Positions 1-7,414 of a DNA stretch of 16,535 nt are shown piece by piece (the stretch's first letter is position 1; each line of letters opens with the position of its first letter). Source of the stretch: DATLHO01 sp035539855 (GTDB lineage: Bacteria > Bacteroidota > Ignavibacteria > OLB7). The translations under genes and the position numbers were made by a program. The notes beneath the pieces are model-generated. The model was not told where the DNA came from and did not search any database. It saw only the letters and a program-made list of their open reading frames with translations. Where the stretch lies: the NCBI GenBank assembly GCA_035539855.1, contig DATLHO010000097.1, positions 1-16,535 on the forward strand. Direction: 5' to 3'.

Positions 1-209
1 CGTTGAATGCGACTGCGACTTCGCCGAAGGCAAGGCGACGCGCCGGCTGCACGCTCGCACCCGACGACGCCAACGAGCTTCCCGATACGCTCCGCATCGC
101 TACGAGCACCAGACCGCCACGCGGATGATCGACGAGGCGTCGATACCAGGCGACACGCGCGCGCCTGCGCGTCGCCTTGCCTTCGGCGAAGTCGCAGTCG
201 CATTCAACG
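1..209. repeat. 43-bp perfect inverted repeat (arms 1-43 and 167-209)
   Basis: Bases 1-43 are the exact reverse complement of bases 167-209; pairing first fails at 44/166. The arms are separated by 123 unique bases. The right arm is coding sequence (ligase-like residues about 15-29), and the left arm runs to the window edge, so the repeat may be longer. A perfect copy of codons pointing backwards just upstream of their own gene is most simply a fold-back junction (amplification chimera or contig-end artefact). A genuine cruciform or inverted duplication cannot be excluded from the sequence alone. Confidence 0.9.
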
Positions 210-1846
210 CGATCGCTCGCTCTCTCGACGCGTCGGAAAAGACCGTGCTCGCCGCCGAGCTGCTCGAAGGCATCGCGCGCGAGGCGGACGTCGTCGTCGC
301 CGCGCGCTGGCTCGCCGGCGATCGCCGATTCACGCCCCACCCCACCGTCGCCTCCACCCTTGCCGCCCGCGTCTACGCCGTGCTCAGTGGCGAGGCGATC
401 GACGAGGTCGGGTCCCTCGATCACGAGATCTTCCTCGCGTGCCGGTCGATGGCCGGCAGCTCGATGGAGGCGATCAGGATGCTGCTCGAGGCCCGCGCAC
501 GCGTCGGCACGCCCGTCGGCGCGAGCGAGGAGCTCACGCTCGAACAGATCGTCGACGCGCTCGCCGCACTGCAGCGCGCGCAGGGAACCGACGCGAAGCT
601 CGAGCTGCTCGTCGACCTCTGGCGCGCGATGGATCCGATCGAGATCGCCACGCTGCACCTGCTGCTCGGTCGCGCGGCCGTCGTCGCCGGCATGAGCGAC
701 GAGCTCGTCGCCGCCGCGATCGCGCGGGCCTTCGGCCGGCCCGTGCCGCTCGTCCGTCACGCCCTGGCGATCGACGGCGATGCCGGCGCGACCGCCCTCG
801 CCGCGCGCCGCGGCACGCTCGACGCCACCTTCGCGCGGCCGTTGCAGCTCATCGCACCGATGCACGCGACGGCGCTCGAGCGCCGCGTCGACGACGACGG
901 AGCGATCAGGCTCGAAGGCATCGACGATGTCGACGTGCGCGAGCTGCTCGTCGAGGAGCGCCTGCCCGGCGCGCGCGCGCAGCTTCACGTCTGGCCCGCC
1001 GACGATGACGATGGCCCGACACGCGTCGCGATGTTCTCACTTACGGGACGGGACCTGCTCGAGACGCTTCCCTCCCTCGCCTCCCGGCTCGCAGCGATGC
1101 CCTCCGGTACCGTCATCGACGGACAGCTCATCGTCGGCGACGATCCCCTCTTCGTCGGGTTCGACCTGCTCGTCGAGGACGGACGATCGCTGCTCGAGGC
1201 CGAGCTCGACGTGCGCCGCGCGAGACTCGAGTCCCTCGCCGAGGCGACCGATCTGCCGATCACGCGCGTGGTATCGGTAGGCGATCGCGACGAGCTCGAG
1301 CGGCTCTACGTCGAGACGATCGCGCGCGGCGGGCTCGGCATCGTCGCGAAGCACCGCACGAGCCGCTACGAGTTCGGCCGCCGCAGCCGGGCGTGGCTCA
1401 AGGCGCCGGGCGAGCCGGAGACCGTGCTCGCGGTGATCCGCTACGCGTCGGTCTCTCCGGAGGGCAGCGCTGGGGCTTCGGAGGAGCTCACGTTCGGCGT
1501 GTGGCTCGGTGAAGGCGACGATGCGCGGCTGGTGAACATCGGCCGGTCCGGCATCGCGCTCGAGCCCGACGAGCTCGAGGCGCTCGACCTTCGGCTGCGC
1601 CGGCTTCGCGGCAAGCGCTTCGGCACGAACTACGAGATCGAGCCGCGGATCGTCTGCGAGCTCGAGTACGACGCGATCCGGGTGAGTCCGCGCACCGACG
1701 CGGGGTACACGATCCGCGTCGCCCGCATCCGGTGCGTGCGCTGGGACCTCGGCGCAGCCGCGGCGGCGACGGTCGCGGCGATCGAGGAACGTCACCGCCG
1801 GCTGCAGCGCTCCCGGTCGCTGGAATCGGCGATCGTGCGCCGGTGA
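125..1846 (+). CDS. ATP-dependent DNA ligase-like protein, predicted catalytically inactive
   Basis: A 573-residue protein with the three-part layout of archaeal-type/LigB ATP-dependent ligases: an N-terminal DNA-binding domain (about 18-225), an adenylation domain (about 235-435) and an OB-fold (about 450-545). The fold is readable (FDLLVEDGRSL at 346-356, FGRRSRAWLK at 417-426, SPRTDAGYTIRVARIRCVRWD at the end), but the chemistry is missing. Motif I KxDG reads RLPG (R279, P281), the motif III arginine is L306, the DGE glutamate is Q334, the motif IV glutamate is L404, the second motif V lysine is P428 and the final motif VI lysine is L542. The adenylation domain also looks shortened between IDGQLI and FDLL. 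There are no stops or frameshifts, and codon use is like the neighbours. It probably cannot form the lysyl-AMP intermediate; a nick-binding or scaffold role is inference. ATG at 125 is the first start in frame, but the inverted repeat makes residues 1-17 uncertain. Confidence 0.8.
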   Translation: MIDEASIPGDTRAPARRLAFGEVAVAFNAIARSLDASEKTVLAAELLEGIAREADVVVAARWLAGDRRFTPHPTVASTLAARVYAVLSGEAIDEVGSLDHEIFLACRSMAGSSMEAIRMLLEARARVGTPVGASEELTLEQIVDALAALQRAQGTDAKLELLVDLWRAMDPIEIATLHLLLGRAAVVAGMSDELVAAAIARAFGRPVPLVRHALAIDGDAGATALAARRGTLDATFARPLQLIAPMHATALERRVDDDGAIRLEGIDDVDVRELLVEERLPGARAQLHVWPADDDDGPTRVAMFSLTGRDLLETLPSLASRLAAMPSGTVIDGQLIVGDDPLFVGFDLLVEDGRSLLEAELDVRRARLESLAEATDLPITRVVSVGDRDELERLYVETIARGGLGIVAKHRTSRYEFGRRSRAWLKAPGEPETVLAVIRYASVSPEGSAGASEELTFGVWLGEGDDARLVNIGRSGIALEPDELEALDLRLRRLRGKRFGTNYEIEPRIVCELEYDAIRVSPRTDAGYTIRVARIRCVRWDLGAAAAATVAAIEERHRRLQRSRSLESAIVRR

Positions 1847-1851
1847 ATTGC

Positions 1852-1858
1852 TATCTTC
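1852..1858 (+). promoter_or_regulatory. Putative -7/-10 box (TATCTTC) for fabI
   Basis: TATCTTC lies six bases past the ligase-like stop codon and 31 bases before the fabI ATG, in a 43-bp gap. It matches the TATMTTC boxes upstream of three minus-strand genes in this window and resembles the Bacteroidota TAnnTTTG element. No clear -33 box was identified. Confidence 0.4.
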
Positions 1859-1889
1859 CGCGTTTCCACATCCGTCCCCAAGACACGAC

Positions 1890-2786
1890 ATGCCTGAACA
1901 GCACTCTTACGGACTACTCAAGGGAAAAAAGGGAATCGTCTTCGGTCCGCTCGACGAGAGCAGCATCGGCTGGTCGATCGCGCAGTCGGCGTATCGCGAG
2001 GGGGCCGAGCTGGCGATCTCGAACGTGGCGGTCGCGCTTCGCGTCGGTCGGGTCCGTGAGCTCGCCGCGCTCTGCGGCGACGCGCCGGTGATCGCCTGCG
2101 ATGCGAGCAGCACCGAGGAGCTCGATGCCGGGTTCAAGGAGCTCGTGGCGACGATGGGCCGGGTGGACTTCATCGTGCACTCGATCGGGATGTCGCAGAA
2201 CATTCGCAAGGGGATGCCCTACGACGGCGTCAACTACGACTGGTACCTCAAGACGCTCGACGTCTCGGCGATCTCGCTGCACCGGATCGTCAGCGCCGCG
2301 CTCGAGAACGACGCGATCAACGACGGCGGCAGCATCGTTGCGATGAGCTACATCGCGTCGCAGCGGAACTTCTCGGAGTACCGCGACATGGGCGACGCCA
2401 AGGCGCTGCTCGAGTCGATCGTGCGCAACTACGGCGCACGCCTGGCTCCGCGCGGCATCCGCATCAACACCGTCTCACAGTCGCCGACCTGGACGCGTGC
2501 CGGCAGCGGCATCGACAACTTCGACAAGATGTACGAGTTCGCGGACCTCGTCGCGCCGCTCGGCAACGCGAGCGCCGATGAGTGCGGCGACTACGTCGTG
2601 ACGCTGCTCAGCGACCTGACGAAGAAGGTCACGATGCAGAACCTCTTCCACGACGGCGGCTTCAGCGCCGTCGGCATCACGCTGCCGATGCTCGAGCTGC
2701 TGCACCAGGGCCTGGCCGACGCCGACATGGTCGAGAAGGCCGGGCTCAGCGACCGCGTCGCACGACTCCAGCGCGCCGCCGAATAA
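1890..2786 (+). CDS. fabI: Enoyl-[acyl-carrier-protein] reductase (FabI)
   Basis: This 298-residue cytoplasmic short-chain dehydrogenase performs the last step of each fatty-acid elongation cycle, the NADH-dependent reduction of enoyl-ACP. It shows the FabI N-terminus LLKGKKGIVFG (residues 9-19), HSIGMSQNIRKG in the middle, the catalytic pair Y154 and Y164-x6-K171 (SYIASQRNFSEYRDMGDAK), and the SQSPT segment in place of the E. coli SAGPIRT. The stretch LLSDLTKKVTMQNLFHDGGFS near the C-terminus is characteristic of Bacteroidota FabI proteins as I know them. ATG at 1890 was chosen because family homology begins right after it; an in-frame TTG at 1848 would add an unlikely 14 residues. No clear Shine-Dalgarno is seen. 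The gene follows the ligase-like gene by 43 bp and ends at a strong bidirectional hairpin. Confidence 0.95.
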   Translation: MPEQHSYGLLKGKKGIVFGPLDESSIGWSIAQSAYREGAELAISNVAVALRVGRVRELAALCGDAPVIACDASSTEELDAGFKELVATMGRVDFIVHSIGMSQNIRKGMPYDGVNYDWYLKTLDVSAISLHRIVSAALENDAINDGGSIVAMSYIASQRNFSEYRDMGDAKALLESIVRNYGARLAPRGIRINTVSQSPTWTRAGSGIDNFDKMYEFADLVAPLGNASADECGDYVVTLLSDLTKKVTMQNLFHDGGFSAVGITLPMLELLHQGLADADMVEKAGLSDRVARLQRAAE

Positions 2787-2804
2787 CTGCCTCCGAACGA
2801 ATGA

Positions 2805-2844
2805 ACGAAGGCCCCATGCCGAGCGCTCGGCATGGGGCCTTCGT
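2805..2844. terminator. Perfect 40-bp palindrome, bidirectional terminator
   Basis: Bases 2805-2824 are perfectly complementary to 2825-2844, with core GCCGAGCGCTCGGC and outer ends ACGAAGG/CCTTCGT. The palindrome lies 18 bp after the fabI stop and 33 bp after the stop of the convergent gene ending at 2878, which is the expected position for a terminator serving both strands. There is no uracil tract. It shares its ACGAAG...CTTCGT ends with the hairpin at 7193-7227. Confidence 0.8.
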
Positions 2845-2877
2845 GTTGAATGCGGTGCGACCGCGCGGCGACGAGCC

Positions 2878-3660
2878 CTACTGCTGGAAGAGTCCGAGGA
2901 ACAGTCCGACGTGGAAGCTCGGACCGTCGGCGGTGAGCTTCTCGGGCACCTCGGCGATGTCGGTGCCGTGGCGATCGCTCCACGTGTCGCCGAAGCTCAT
3001 CGCGTAGCCGCCGCCGGCGCGCACGAGGATGAACTGCGTCAGCGCGTACTCGAGATTGACCATCGGAACGAAGTGCACGTAGCCGCGCGTGATCGACGCC
3101 TGATGGTTGGCGGCGGGGCCTCCGGGAATCGACGGATCGAACAGCGATCCGTACGTCGTGCCGGCTCGTGTCTGCGTGAACTCGATGGTGGTCGATCCGC
3201 CGCCGAGCATCACACCCGGCGCGATCGTGAACTTGCTGAACGGCGTGATCGCGTAGTCGATGAGCGCGGCGGTGAACCCGTTGATCAACTGCAGCGACCG
3301 CCGATGGTTGCCACCGGTCGTGTCGTTCTCGCTGACCTCCTTCGTTCCGCCGCCGCCGAAGACGCCGACGCGGAGGTTCGGGACGATCCCGATTGCCGTC
3401 CATCCGCCGCCGCCGACCATGAAGAGGCCTCCGCTGAACTCCGGGACGCCGAGCGTGCCGGCGAGCGCGTTGAGGTCATCGAGGTTGAGCAGCACCATGT
3501 GCGCCTGAATGCCGCCGCCGACGCCGATGTAGGGTATCTCCTCCTCCTCCACCGGGATCTCGCTGAAATCATACTCGTCCTCGTTGTCCTGTGCGGGAGC
3601 GGGCAGCGAGAGCGCCGAGAGCGCGATGATGACGAGGGAGAGCCGAAGAATAGCCAGCAT
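2878..3660 (-). CDS. Exported outer-membrane-like protein, paralog A
   Basis: A 260-residue protein of unrecognised family. A Sec signal peptide (LRLSLVIIALSALSLPAPAQ, cleavage after AQ near residue 24) is followed by an acidic stretch (DNEDEYDFSEIPVEEEE) and then a glycine- and aromatic-rich body with alternating hydrophobic residues, as in outer-membrane beta-barrels. It is clearly related to the next gene on this strand (3714-4520): both have IPYIG/LPYVG after the acidic stretch, LDDLN-LAG/LDELN-LAG, PN-I/L-RV, a central EFTQ, and the same ending GLFQQ. ATG at 3660 was chosen because it gives a clean signal peptide; the open frame continues upstream without a stop. A barrel or surface role is inferred from composition only. 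Confidence 0.85.
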   Translation of the reverse strand: MLAILRLSLVIIALSALSLPAPAQDNEDEYDFSEIPVEEEEIPYIGVGGGIQAHMVLLNLDDLNALAGTLGVPEFSGGLFMVGGGGWTAIGIVPNLRVGVFGGGGTKEVSENDTTGGNHRRSLQLINGFTAALIDYAITPFSKFTIAPGVMLGGGSTTIEFTQTRAGTTYGSLFDPSIPGGPAANHQASITRGYVHFVPMVNLEYALTQFILVRAGGGYAMSFGDTWSDRHGTDIAEVPEKLTADGPSFHVGLFLGLFQQ

Positions 3661-3713
3661 GGTCGTGATTGAATCGAATGTGATAGCCTGCGGCGCGGAC
3701 ACGGTGCGCCGGG

Positions 3714-4520
3714 CTATTGCTGAAAGAGTCCGATGAACACACCGACCTGAACCGCGGGTCCGTTGGCGTTGATGTCCGGAACGTCGGTGTAGACCGTCTC
3801 GGCCTCGTTGGTCCACTCGTCGTCGAGGATCGCGTAGTGGTATCCGACGCTGGCGCGCACCAGGAGGCTGCTCATGATCGCGTACTCGAAGTGCACCATC
3901 GGCAGGACGAACGCGTGGTAGTTGAGCATCCGCACCGCGCGGTTGTGATGACTCATCGTCGCGGCGGTGTCGGGACGGAACGACGCGGAGTCCCACACCG
4001 AGGCGAACGTCGCCTGGTTGGCCGTCGACTGCGTGAACTCGAGCGCGTACGAGCCCCAGCCCGCGGTCAGTCCGGGCAGCACGGTGAGCTTGCCCGAGAG
4101 CCGGACGGCGTAGTCGACGCCGGCCATTCCCTGGAAGCGAATCCCGAAGCGCAGCGTGCGGTTGTACTCGACGTCGTTGAGCTTGATCGGACGGCTCGAG
4201 CGGTGATAGCCGCCGAACGCGTGGAACGACACGCGGATGTTGGGAATGAAGATCGGCGTGAAGATCGCGCCGCCTCCGTAGACCGTCAGCGGTCCACCGA
4301 AGCGGTCGACATCGAACTTCCCGGCGAGCTCGTTGAGCTCGTCGAGGTCCATGAAGATGAACGTCGAGGTGAGGCCCGGCCCCAGTCCGACGTACGGCAG
4401 TTCCTCGTCCGGGAACTCGGCCTCGAAGTCCGCGTCGAGATCCTGCGCCGACGCGGGGAGCGCACAGATGAGACACAGAAGGATCGAGGCGGTCAGCGTC
4501 GCGAGATCGCTACGGCTCAT
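3714..4520 (-). CDS. Exported outer-membrane-like protein, paralog B
   Basis: A 268-residue protein with a signal peptide (LTASILLCLICALPASAQ, cleavage near residue 26), an acidic linker (DLDADFEAEFPDEE), then a beta-rich body: LPYVGLGPGL, MDLDELNELAGKF, IPNIRVSFHAFGGY, LEFTQS, and a C-terminal VGVFIGLFQQ. It is a tandem paralog of the gene at 2878-3660, which starts 53 bp further on in the direction of transcription. The signal-acidic-barrel layout is conserved, while the middle segments (residues about 85-200) differ strongly. Function is unknown; a structural or porin-like outer-membrane role is inferred. No named domain is recognised. Confidence 0.85.
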   Translation of the reverse strand: MSRSDLATLTASILLCLICALPASAQDLDADFEAEFPDEELPYVGLGPGLTSTFIFMDLDELNELAGKFDVDRFGGPLTVYGGGAIFTPIFIPNIRVSFHAFGGYHRSSRPIKLNDVEYNRTLRFGIRFQGMAGVDYAVRLSGKLTVLPGLTAGWGSYALEFTQSTANQATFASVWDSASFRPDTAATMSHHNRAVRMLNYHAFVLPMVHFEYAIMSSLLVRASVGYHYAILDDEWTNEAETVYTDVPDINANGPAVQVGVFIGLFQQ

Positions 4521-4560
4521 GTCTCATGCGAAGGTTGGGAGCAGTCCAGTTGGCGTTCGA

Positions 4561-4589
4561 GTGGCCGCCGGCGCAGCACCGGCGGCCAC
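4561..4589. terminator. 11-bp GC hairpin between two exported-protein genes
   Basis: GTGGCCGCCGG and CCGGCGGCCAC form a perfect 11-bp stem around the seven-base loop CGCAGCA. It lies 36 bp beyond the stop of the minus-strand gene ending at 4626 and 40 bp before the start of the gene at 4520. No uracil tract follows, so it could be a terminator, an attenuator or a processing site separating the two genes. Confidence 0.55.
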
Positions 4590-4625
4590 GATCACAGTAT
4601 GACAACTATCGGACCGTCGAGGCGA

Positions 4626-5315
4626 TCAGCGACGACCGGTGCCCTTGAGGCCGAACTGCCAGGTGAAGCCGAGATGGCCGGAGACCATCTGGAATTTCGC
4701 GTCGCTGTCGATGTTCGCATCGAACGCCTTGTCGAGGGCAATGCCGCCGCCGAGCGTCAGTCCGAGCCAGCCGATATCCTCGTCGACGACCGGGATCACG
4801 ACGCCGATGCGCGGCTCGATCATCGTGTTGAGCGGACCGTTGAACGGCGACATCCGGGTCTCGGAGAAGTCCTCGGTGATCTCGTTGCCGCTGATGTCCG
4901 GCGCGGTCTGCGTCGCACTCATCGGAAAGCCGAAGTTCACACCGAGCGTGAAGGCACTGAAGCGGAACGCCGGGAAGATCGTGAAGTAACTGATCCTCGT
5001 GTCGGTGAAGGCATCCTCGTTGTTGTGGACGTGCGTACGCCAGCCGCGGCTGTCGAGACCGAGACTGATCATCGCGGCGACCGTCGGGTTGAGCGGATAG
5101 GTCGCGTCGGCGGTCAGTCGCCACGCGAACAGCGGCTTGTTCTTGAACCCTTGGGGAGGCTCGATCGCCAGCGACGCGCCTCCGGCGAAGCCGGCGCCGA
5201 CGGTGAGCATGCCCGTCGACTTCGATCGATAGTCGGTCTGCGCCGAGGCGCTGCCGACGACGCCGAGGAGTACGACGAGGCCGAGGAGCATGCGGTAGGG
5301 ATTCGTTGAGCTCAT
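4626..5315 (-). CDS. Exported beta-barrel-like protein of unknown function
   Basis: A 229-residue protein. MSSTNPYRM is followed by a hydrophobic signal core (LLGLVVLLGVVGSASAQ, cleavage after AQ near residue 26). The mature part has alternating polar/hydrophobic stretches with glycine and aromatic residues (MLTVGAGFAGGASLAI, ISYFTIFPAFRFSAFTLGVNFGFP, GWLGLTLGGGIAL) and ends in a strand-like HLGFTWQFGLKG. This composition fits a small outer-membrane beta-barrel. It is not obviously a paralog of the two genes downstream. A TATATTC box lies 58 bp upstream, so it probably opens its own transcript. No enzyme motif is seen. Confidence 0.8.
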   Translation of the reverse strand: MSSTNPYRMLLGLVVLLGVVGSASAQTDYRSKSTGMLTVGAGFAGGASLAIEPPQGFKNKPLFAWRLTADATYPLNPTVAAMISLGLDSRGWRTHVHNNEDAFTDTRISYFTIFPAFRFSAFTLGVNFGFPMSATQTAPDISGNEITEDFSETRMSPFNGPLNTMIEPRIGVVIPVVDEDIGWLGLTLGGGIALDKAFDANIDSDAKFQMVSGHLGFTWQFGLKGTGRR

Positions 5316-5373
5316 GCGAGGACCATTATGTCGATTGTGAGTGACTGGATTTCGACTCGATCGGAGAGCGGAC

Positions 5374-5380
5374 GAATATA
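5374..5380 (-). promoter_or_regulatory. Putative -7/-10 box (TATATTC)
   Basis: On the minus strand this reads TTTGGCTATATTCGTCC, in the 93-bp gap between the binding-lipoprotein gene (stop at 5409) and the barrel-like gene (start at 5315). It is one of four TATMTTC boxes in the window found just upstream of a gene. Confidence 0.45.
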
Positions 5381-5408
5381 GCCAAAGGGAATCGGTGGCG
5401 CGGCGCGA

Positions 5409-7133
5409 TCATTCGCGCTCGAGCCACGCATGCTTGAGGTCGTAGCGCGCCATCGCATCGAGGCTCACATTGCGCACCCACGGCTGCAGAAGGCGGAAGT
5501 GCCGCTCGTAGAACAGCGGCATGAACGGCGCGTCGGCCATCATCGCGCGCTCGGCCTTCATGTAGAGCAGCATCCGCGCGGCGAAGTCGATGGTGCCCAC
5601 GCCCTTGAGAAACGGCTCGTTGAACGCGGCGCTGTTGTAGCGCGTGCTGTTCGGATAGCTCGGCATCGTGTCCGATGTCGGTATCAGGGTGCCGTTGAAG
5701 AGGTTGAGAAAGGTCTCCGGATCGGGATAGTCGCCGTACCACCGCGTTCCCCACAGCAGCAGCTTCCCGTTCTCCGCCTGCGCCAGCAACTGCGGGAACT
5801 CGATCGTCTGCAGCTCGATGGCGACGCCGAGGTTCTGCTGGAGCATCTCCTGGATCGCCTCGGCGACCTGCTGCAGGCGCGGCTCCGGATAGATGTGCAT
5901 CTGCACTGCCGGGAATCCCCGCCCTCCGGGATATCCGGCGCGCGCGAGCATCTCGCGCGCCAGCGTCGGGTTGAACGTGTAGCCCTCGATCGAATCGACC
6001 GGGTAGCCCTCGAAGACCGGCGGCACGATCCCGTGCGTCGCCGGCGCGTAGGGCGATCCCTTCAGCACGAAGCGCACGATCTTCTCGCGATCGATCGCGT
6101 GGTTGAACGCCCGTCGCACGTCCGCCTTGTCGAACGGCGCGCGCGTCGTCAGAAAGTCGCAGAACCACGTCAGCATCGCCGGTACCGCCTGCAGCTCGTA
6201 CTGCGAGAACTCCGGCTTCGCCTTGCCCGTCGTCGCGTCGAAGAAGTCGTCGAAGCGCTCGGTCGGCAGGTTGAACGACTCGTCGAGGTTGCCTGCGAGG
6301 AACTCGTTGAGCTGCGTCTTGTCGTCGCGGATGAACAGGAAGCGGATGTTCTCGAGGAACGGAAGCTGGTTCCCCTGGTCGTCCTTCCCCCAGTACGACG
6401 GGTTGCGCCGCAGCACGATCTCCTGATCCTGGCTCCAGCTCTCGAATACGAACGCCCCGCTGCCGACCGGATTGCGGAAGAAGTCCGCGCCGTACTTCTC
6501 GACGCCCTCGCGCGGCACCGCGCTGCCGAGCGAGTTGACGAGGTAGTAGATGAACGGCGCGTACGGCTCGATCAATTCGATCTCGAATGTCGTGTCGTCG
6601 AGCGCGCGGAATCCCTCGATCCCTTCGGTCGGCTGTCCGTTGGTGATCGCCCGGTGATACTCGGTCGCCCCCTTGACCTTGTCCTGGAACGCCCAGAACG
6701 CCACCGTCTTCGTCCGAGGATCGCAGCAGCGCTCGAGCGAGTACTTCATGTCGCGCGCGGTGACGCGCCGTCCCTTGCCGTCGGGGAAGCACGCATTGTC
6801 GTGAAAGCGGACGTCGTTGCGGAGCGTGAAGCGATACGTGCGGCCGTCCTCGCTGATCTCCGGCAGCGCGCGCGCCAGCTCCGGCACGAGCTTGAGCTCG
6901 GCGTCGAGGTCGATGAGCTTGTCGTAGATCTGCGTGGCGATGTCGTCGGCGTGCTTCGAGTTGATGAGCACCGGATCGAGTCCGTTCGGACTGCCGCGCA
7001 GCACGTTCATCGTGTAGGTGCCGCCGTAGCGCCGACCGCCGGAGCCGTCGCGCTGCTGCTCGCGGGCCGTTTCACCGCCACACGCCGCGAGCATCGCCCC
7101 GGCACTCATCAAAAGGAGAAGTCGAAGGATCAT
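5409..7133 (-). CDS. Family 5 extracellular solute-binding lipoprotein (peptide/nickel ABC transporter type)
   Basis: A 574-residue lipoprotein with lipobox MLAAC (lipidated Cys18). The body is a typical SBP_bac_5/OppA-DppA-type binding protein: YGGTYTMNVLRGSPNGLDPVL near residue 36, LDAELKLVPELARALPEISEDGRTYRFTLRNDVRFHDN (about 75-112), PVGSGAFVFESWSQDQEIVLRRNPSYWG in the middle, and DVRRAFNHAIDREKIV in the second lobe. Family members sit on the outside of a membrane and deliver peptides, nickel or other small solutes to an ABC permease. No permease or ATPase gene is adjacent, so the substrate cannot be inferred and the partner must lie elsewhere. The insert HDNACFPDGKGRRVTARD with two further cysteines (RCCDP) a little later is slightly unusual. 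A TATCTTC box lies 25 bp upstream. Confidence 0.92.
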   Translation of the reverse strand: MILRLLLLMSAGAMLAACGGETAREQQRDGSGGRRYGGTYTMNVLRGSPNGLDPVLINSKHADDIATQIYDKLIDLDAELKLVPELARALPEISEDGRTYRFTLRNDVRFHDNACFPDGKGRRVTARDMKYSLERCCDPRTKTVAFWAFQDKVKGATEYHRAITNGQPTEGIEGFRALDDTTFEIELIEPYAPFIYYLVNSLGSAVPREGVEKYGADFFRNPVGSGAFVFESWSQDQEIVLRRNPSYWGKDDQGNQLPFLENIRFLFIRDDKTQLNEFLAGNLDESFNLPTERFDDFFDATTGKAKPEFSQYELQAVPAMLTWFCDFLTTRAPFDKADVRRAFNHAIDREKIVRFVLKGSPYAPATHGIVPPVFEGYPVDSIEGYTFNPTLAREMLARAGYPGGRGFPAVQMHIYPEPRLQQVAEAIQEMLQQNLGVAIELQTIEFPQLLAQAENGKLLLWGTRWYGDYPDPETFLNLFNGTLIPTSDTMPSYPNSTRYNSAAFNEPFLKGVGTIDFAARMLLYMKAERAMMADAPFMPLFYERHFRLLQPWVRNVSLDAMARYDLKHAWLERE

Positions 7134-7158
7134 TCGTCGCTCGTTTCAGAAGGGAGCG

Positions 7159-7165
7159 GAAGATA
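7159..7165 (-). promoter_or_regulatory. Putative -7/-10 box (TATCTTC)
   Basis: TATCTTC on the minus strand, followed by CGC as at the fabI box. It is 25 bp upstream of the solute-binding lipoprotein ATG and just after the 7193-7227 hairpin, which would isolate this gene from the tRNA transcript. Confidence 0.4.
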
Positions 7166-7192
7166 CGGGGCGACGATCGAATGCGCACAGAC

Positions 7193-7227
7193 GCACGAAG
7201 CCCGCAGGATCTCTGCGGGCTTCGTGC
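7193..7227. terminator. 15-bp hairpin downstream of tRNA-Pro
   Basis: GCACGAAGCCCGCAG (7193-7207) pairs perfectly with CTGCGGGCTTCGTGC (7213-7227) around a five-base loop. On the minus strand it begins 24 bases after the tRNA-Pro 3' end, as expected for the tRNA's terminator. There is no poly-U. Its outer CGAAGCC/GGCTTCG resembles the palindrome at 2805-2844. Confidence 0.75.
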
Positions 7228-7251
7228 TGAATCGATGCGATCTCGATCGAG

Positions 7252-7325
7252 TCGGGGAGGCCGGATTCGAACCGACGACCTTCTGCTCCCAAAGCAGACG
7301 CGATACCGGGCTACGCTACTCCCCG
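7252..7325 (-). tRNA. tRNA-Pro (anticodon UGG)
   Basis: The minus strand folds as a 74-nt cloverleaf. The acceptor arms are CGGGGAG/CTCCCCG with discriminator A, the D-arm is GCG...CGC, the anticodon stem is TCTGC/GCAGA around the loop TTTGGGA (anticodon TGG, reading CCA and wobble codons), the variable loop is AGGTC, and the T-arm GTCGG/CCGGC holds TTCGAAT. The C1-G72 pair with A73 is typical of bacterial tRNA-Pro. The 3' CCA is not encoded, so it must be added after transcription. It appears to be a single-gene unit ending at the hairpin at 7193-7227. No convincing promoter was identified upstream; a TTGTCC at 7378-7383 is only suggestive. Confidence 0.95.
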
Positions 7326-7414
7326 AATGTGCCGGCCACGTGGGCCGGACTGTAAAGGTCGGCATTTTCGCCGGCCCGGACAACTGCATTGACGCCCGGA
7401 GTGCGCCGCAGATT

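Noticed and set aside
1..1008. A 333-codon plus-strand frame beginning at 7
   Set aside because: It is almost entirely Arg/Ala/Asp-rich, overlaps the ligase-like gene in another frame and has no recognisable motif.
3717..7355. Long plus-strand frames opposite the exported-protein genes (530 and 641 codons)
   Set aside because: They are antisense to genes with clear signal peptides and family motifs, and show the His/Arg/Val/Glu-rich composition of shadow frames.
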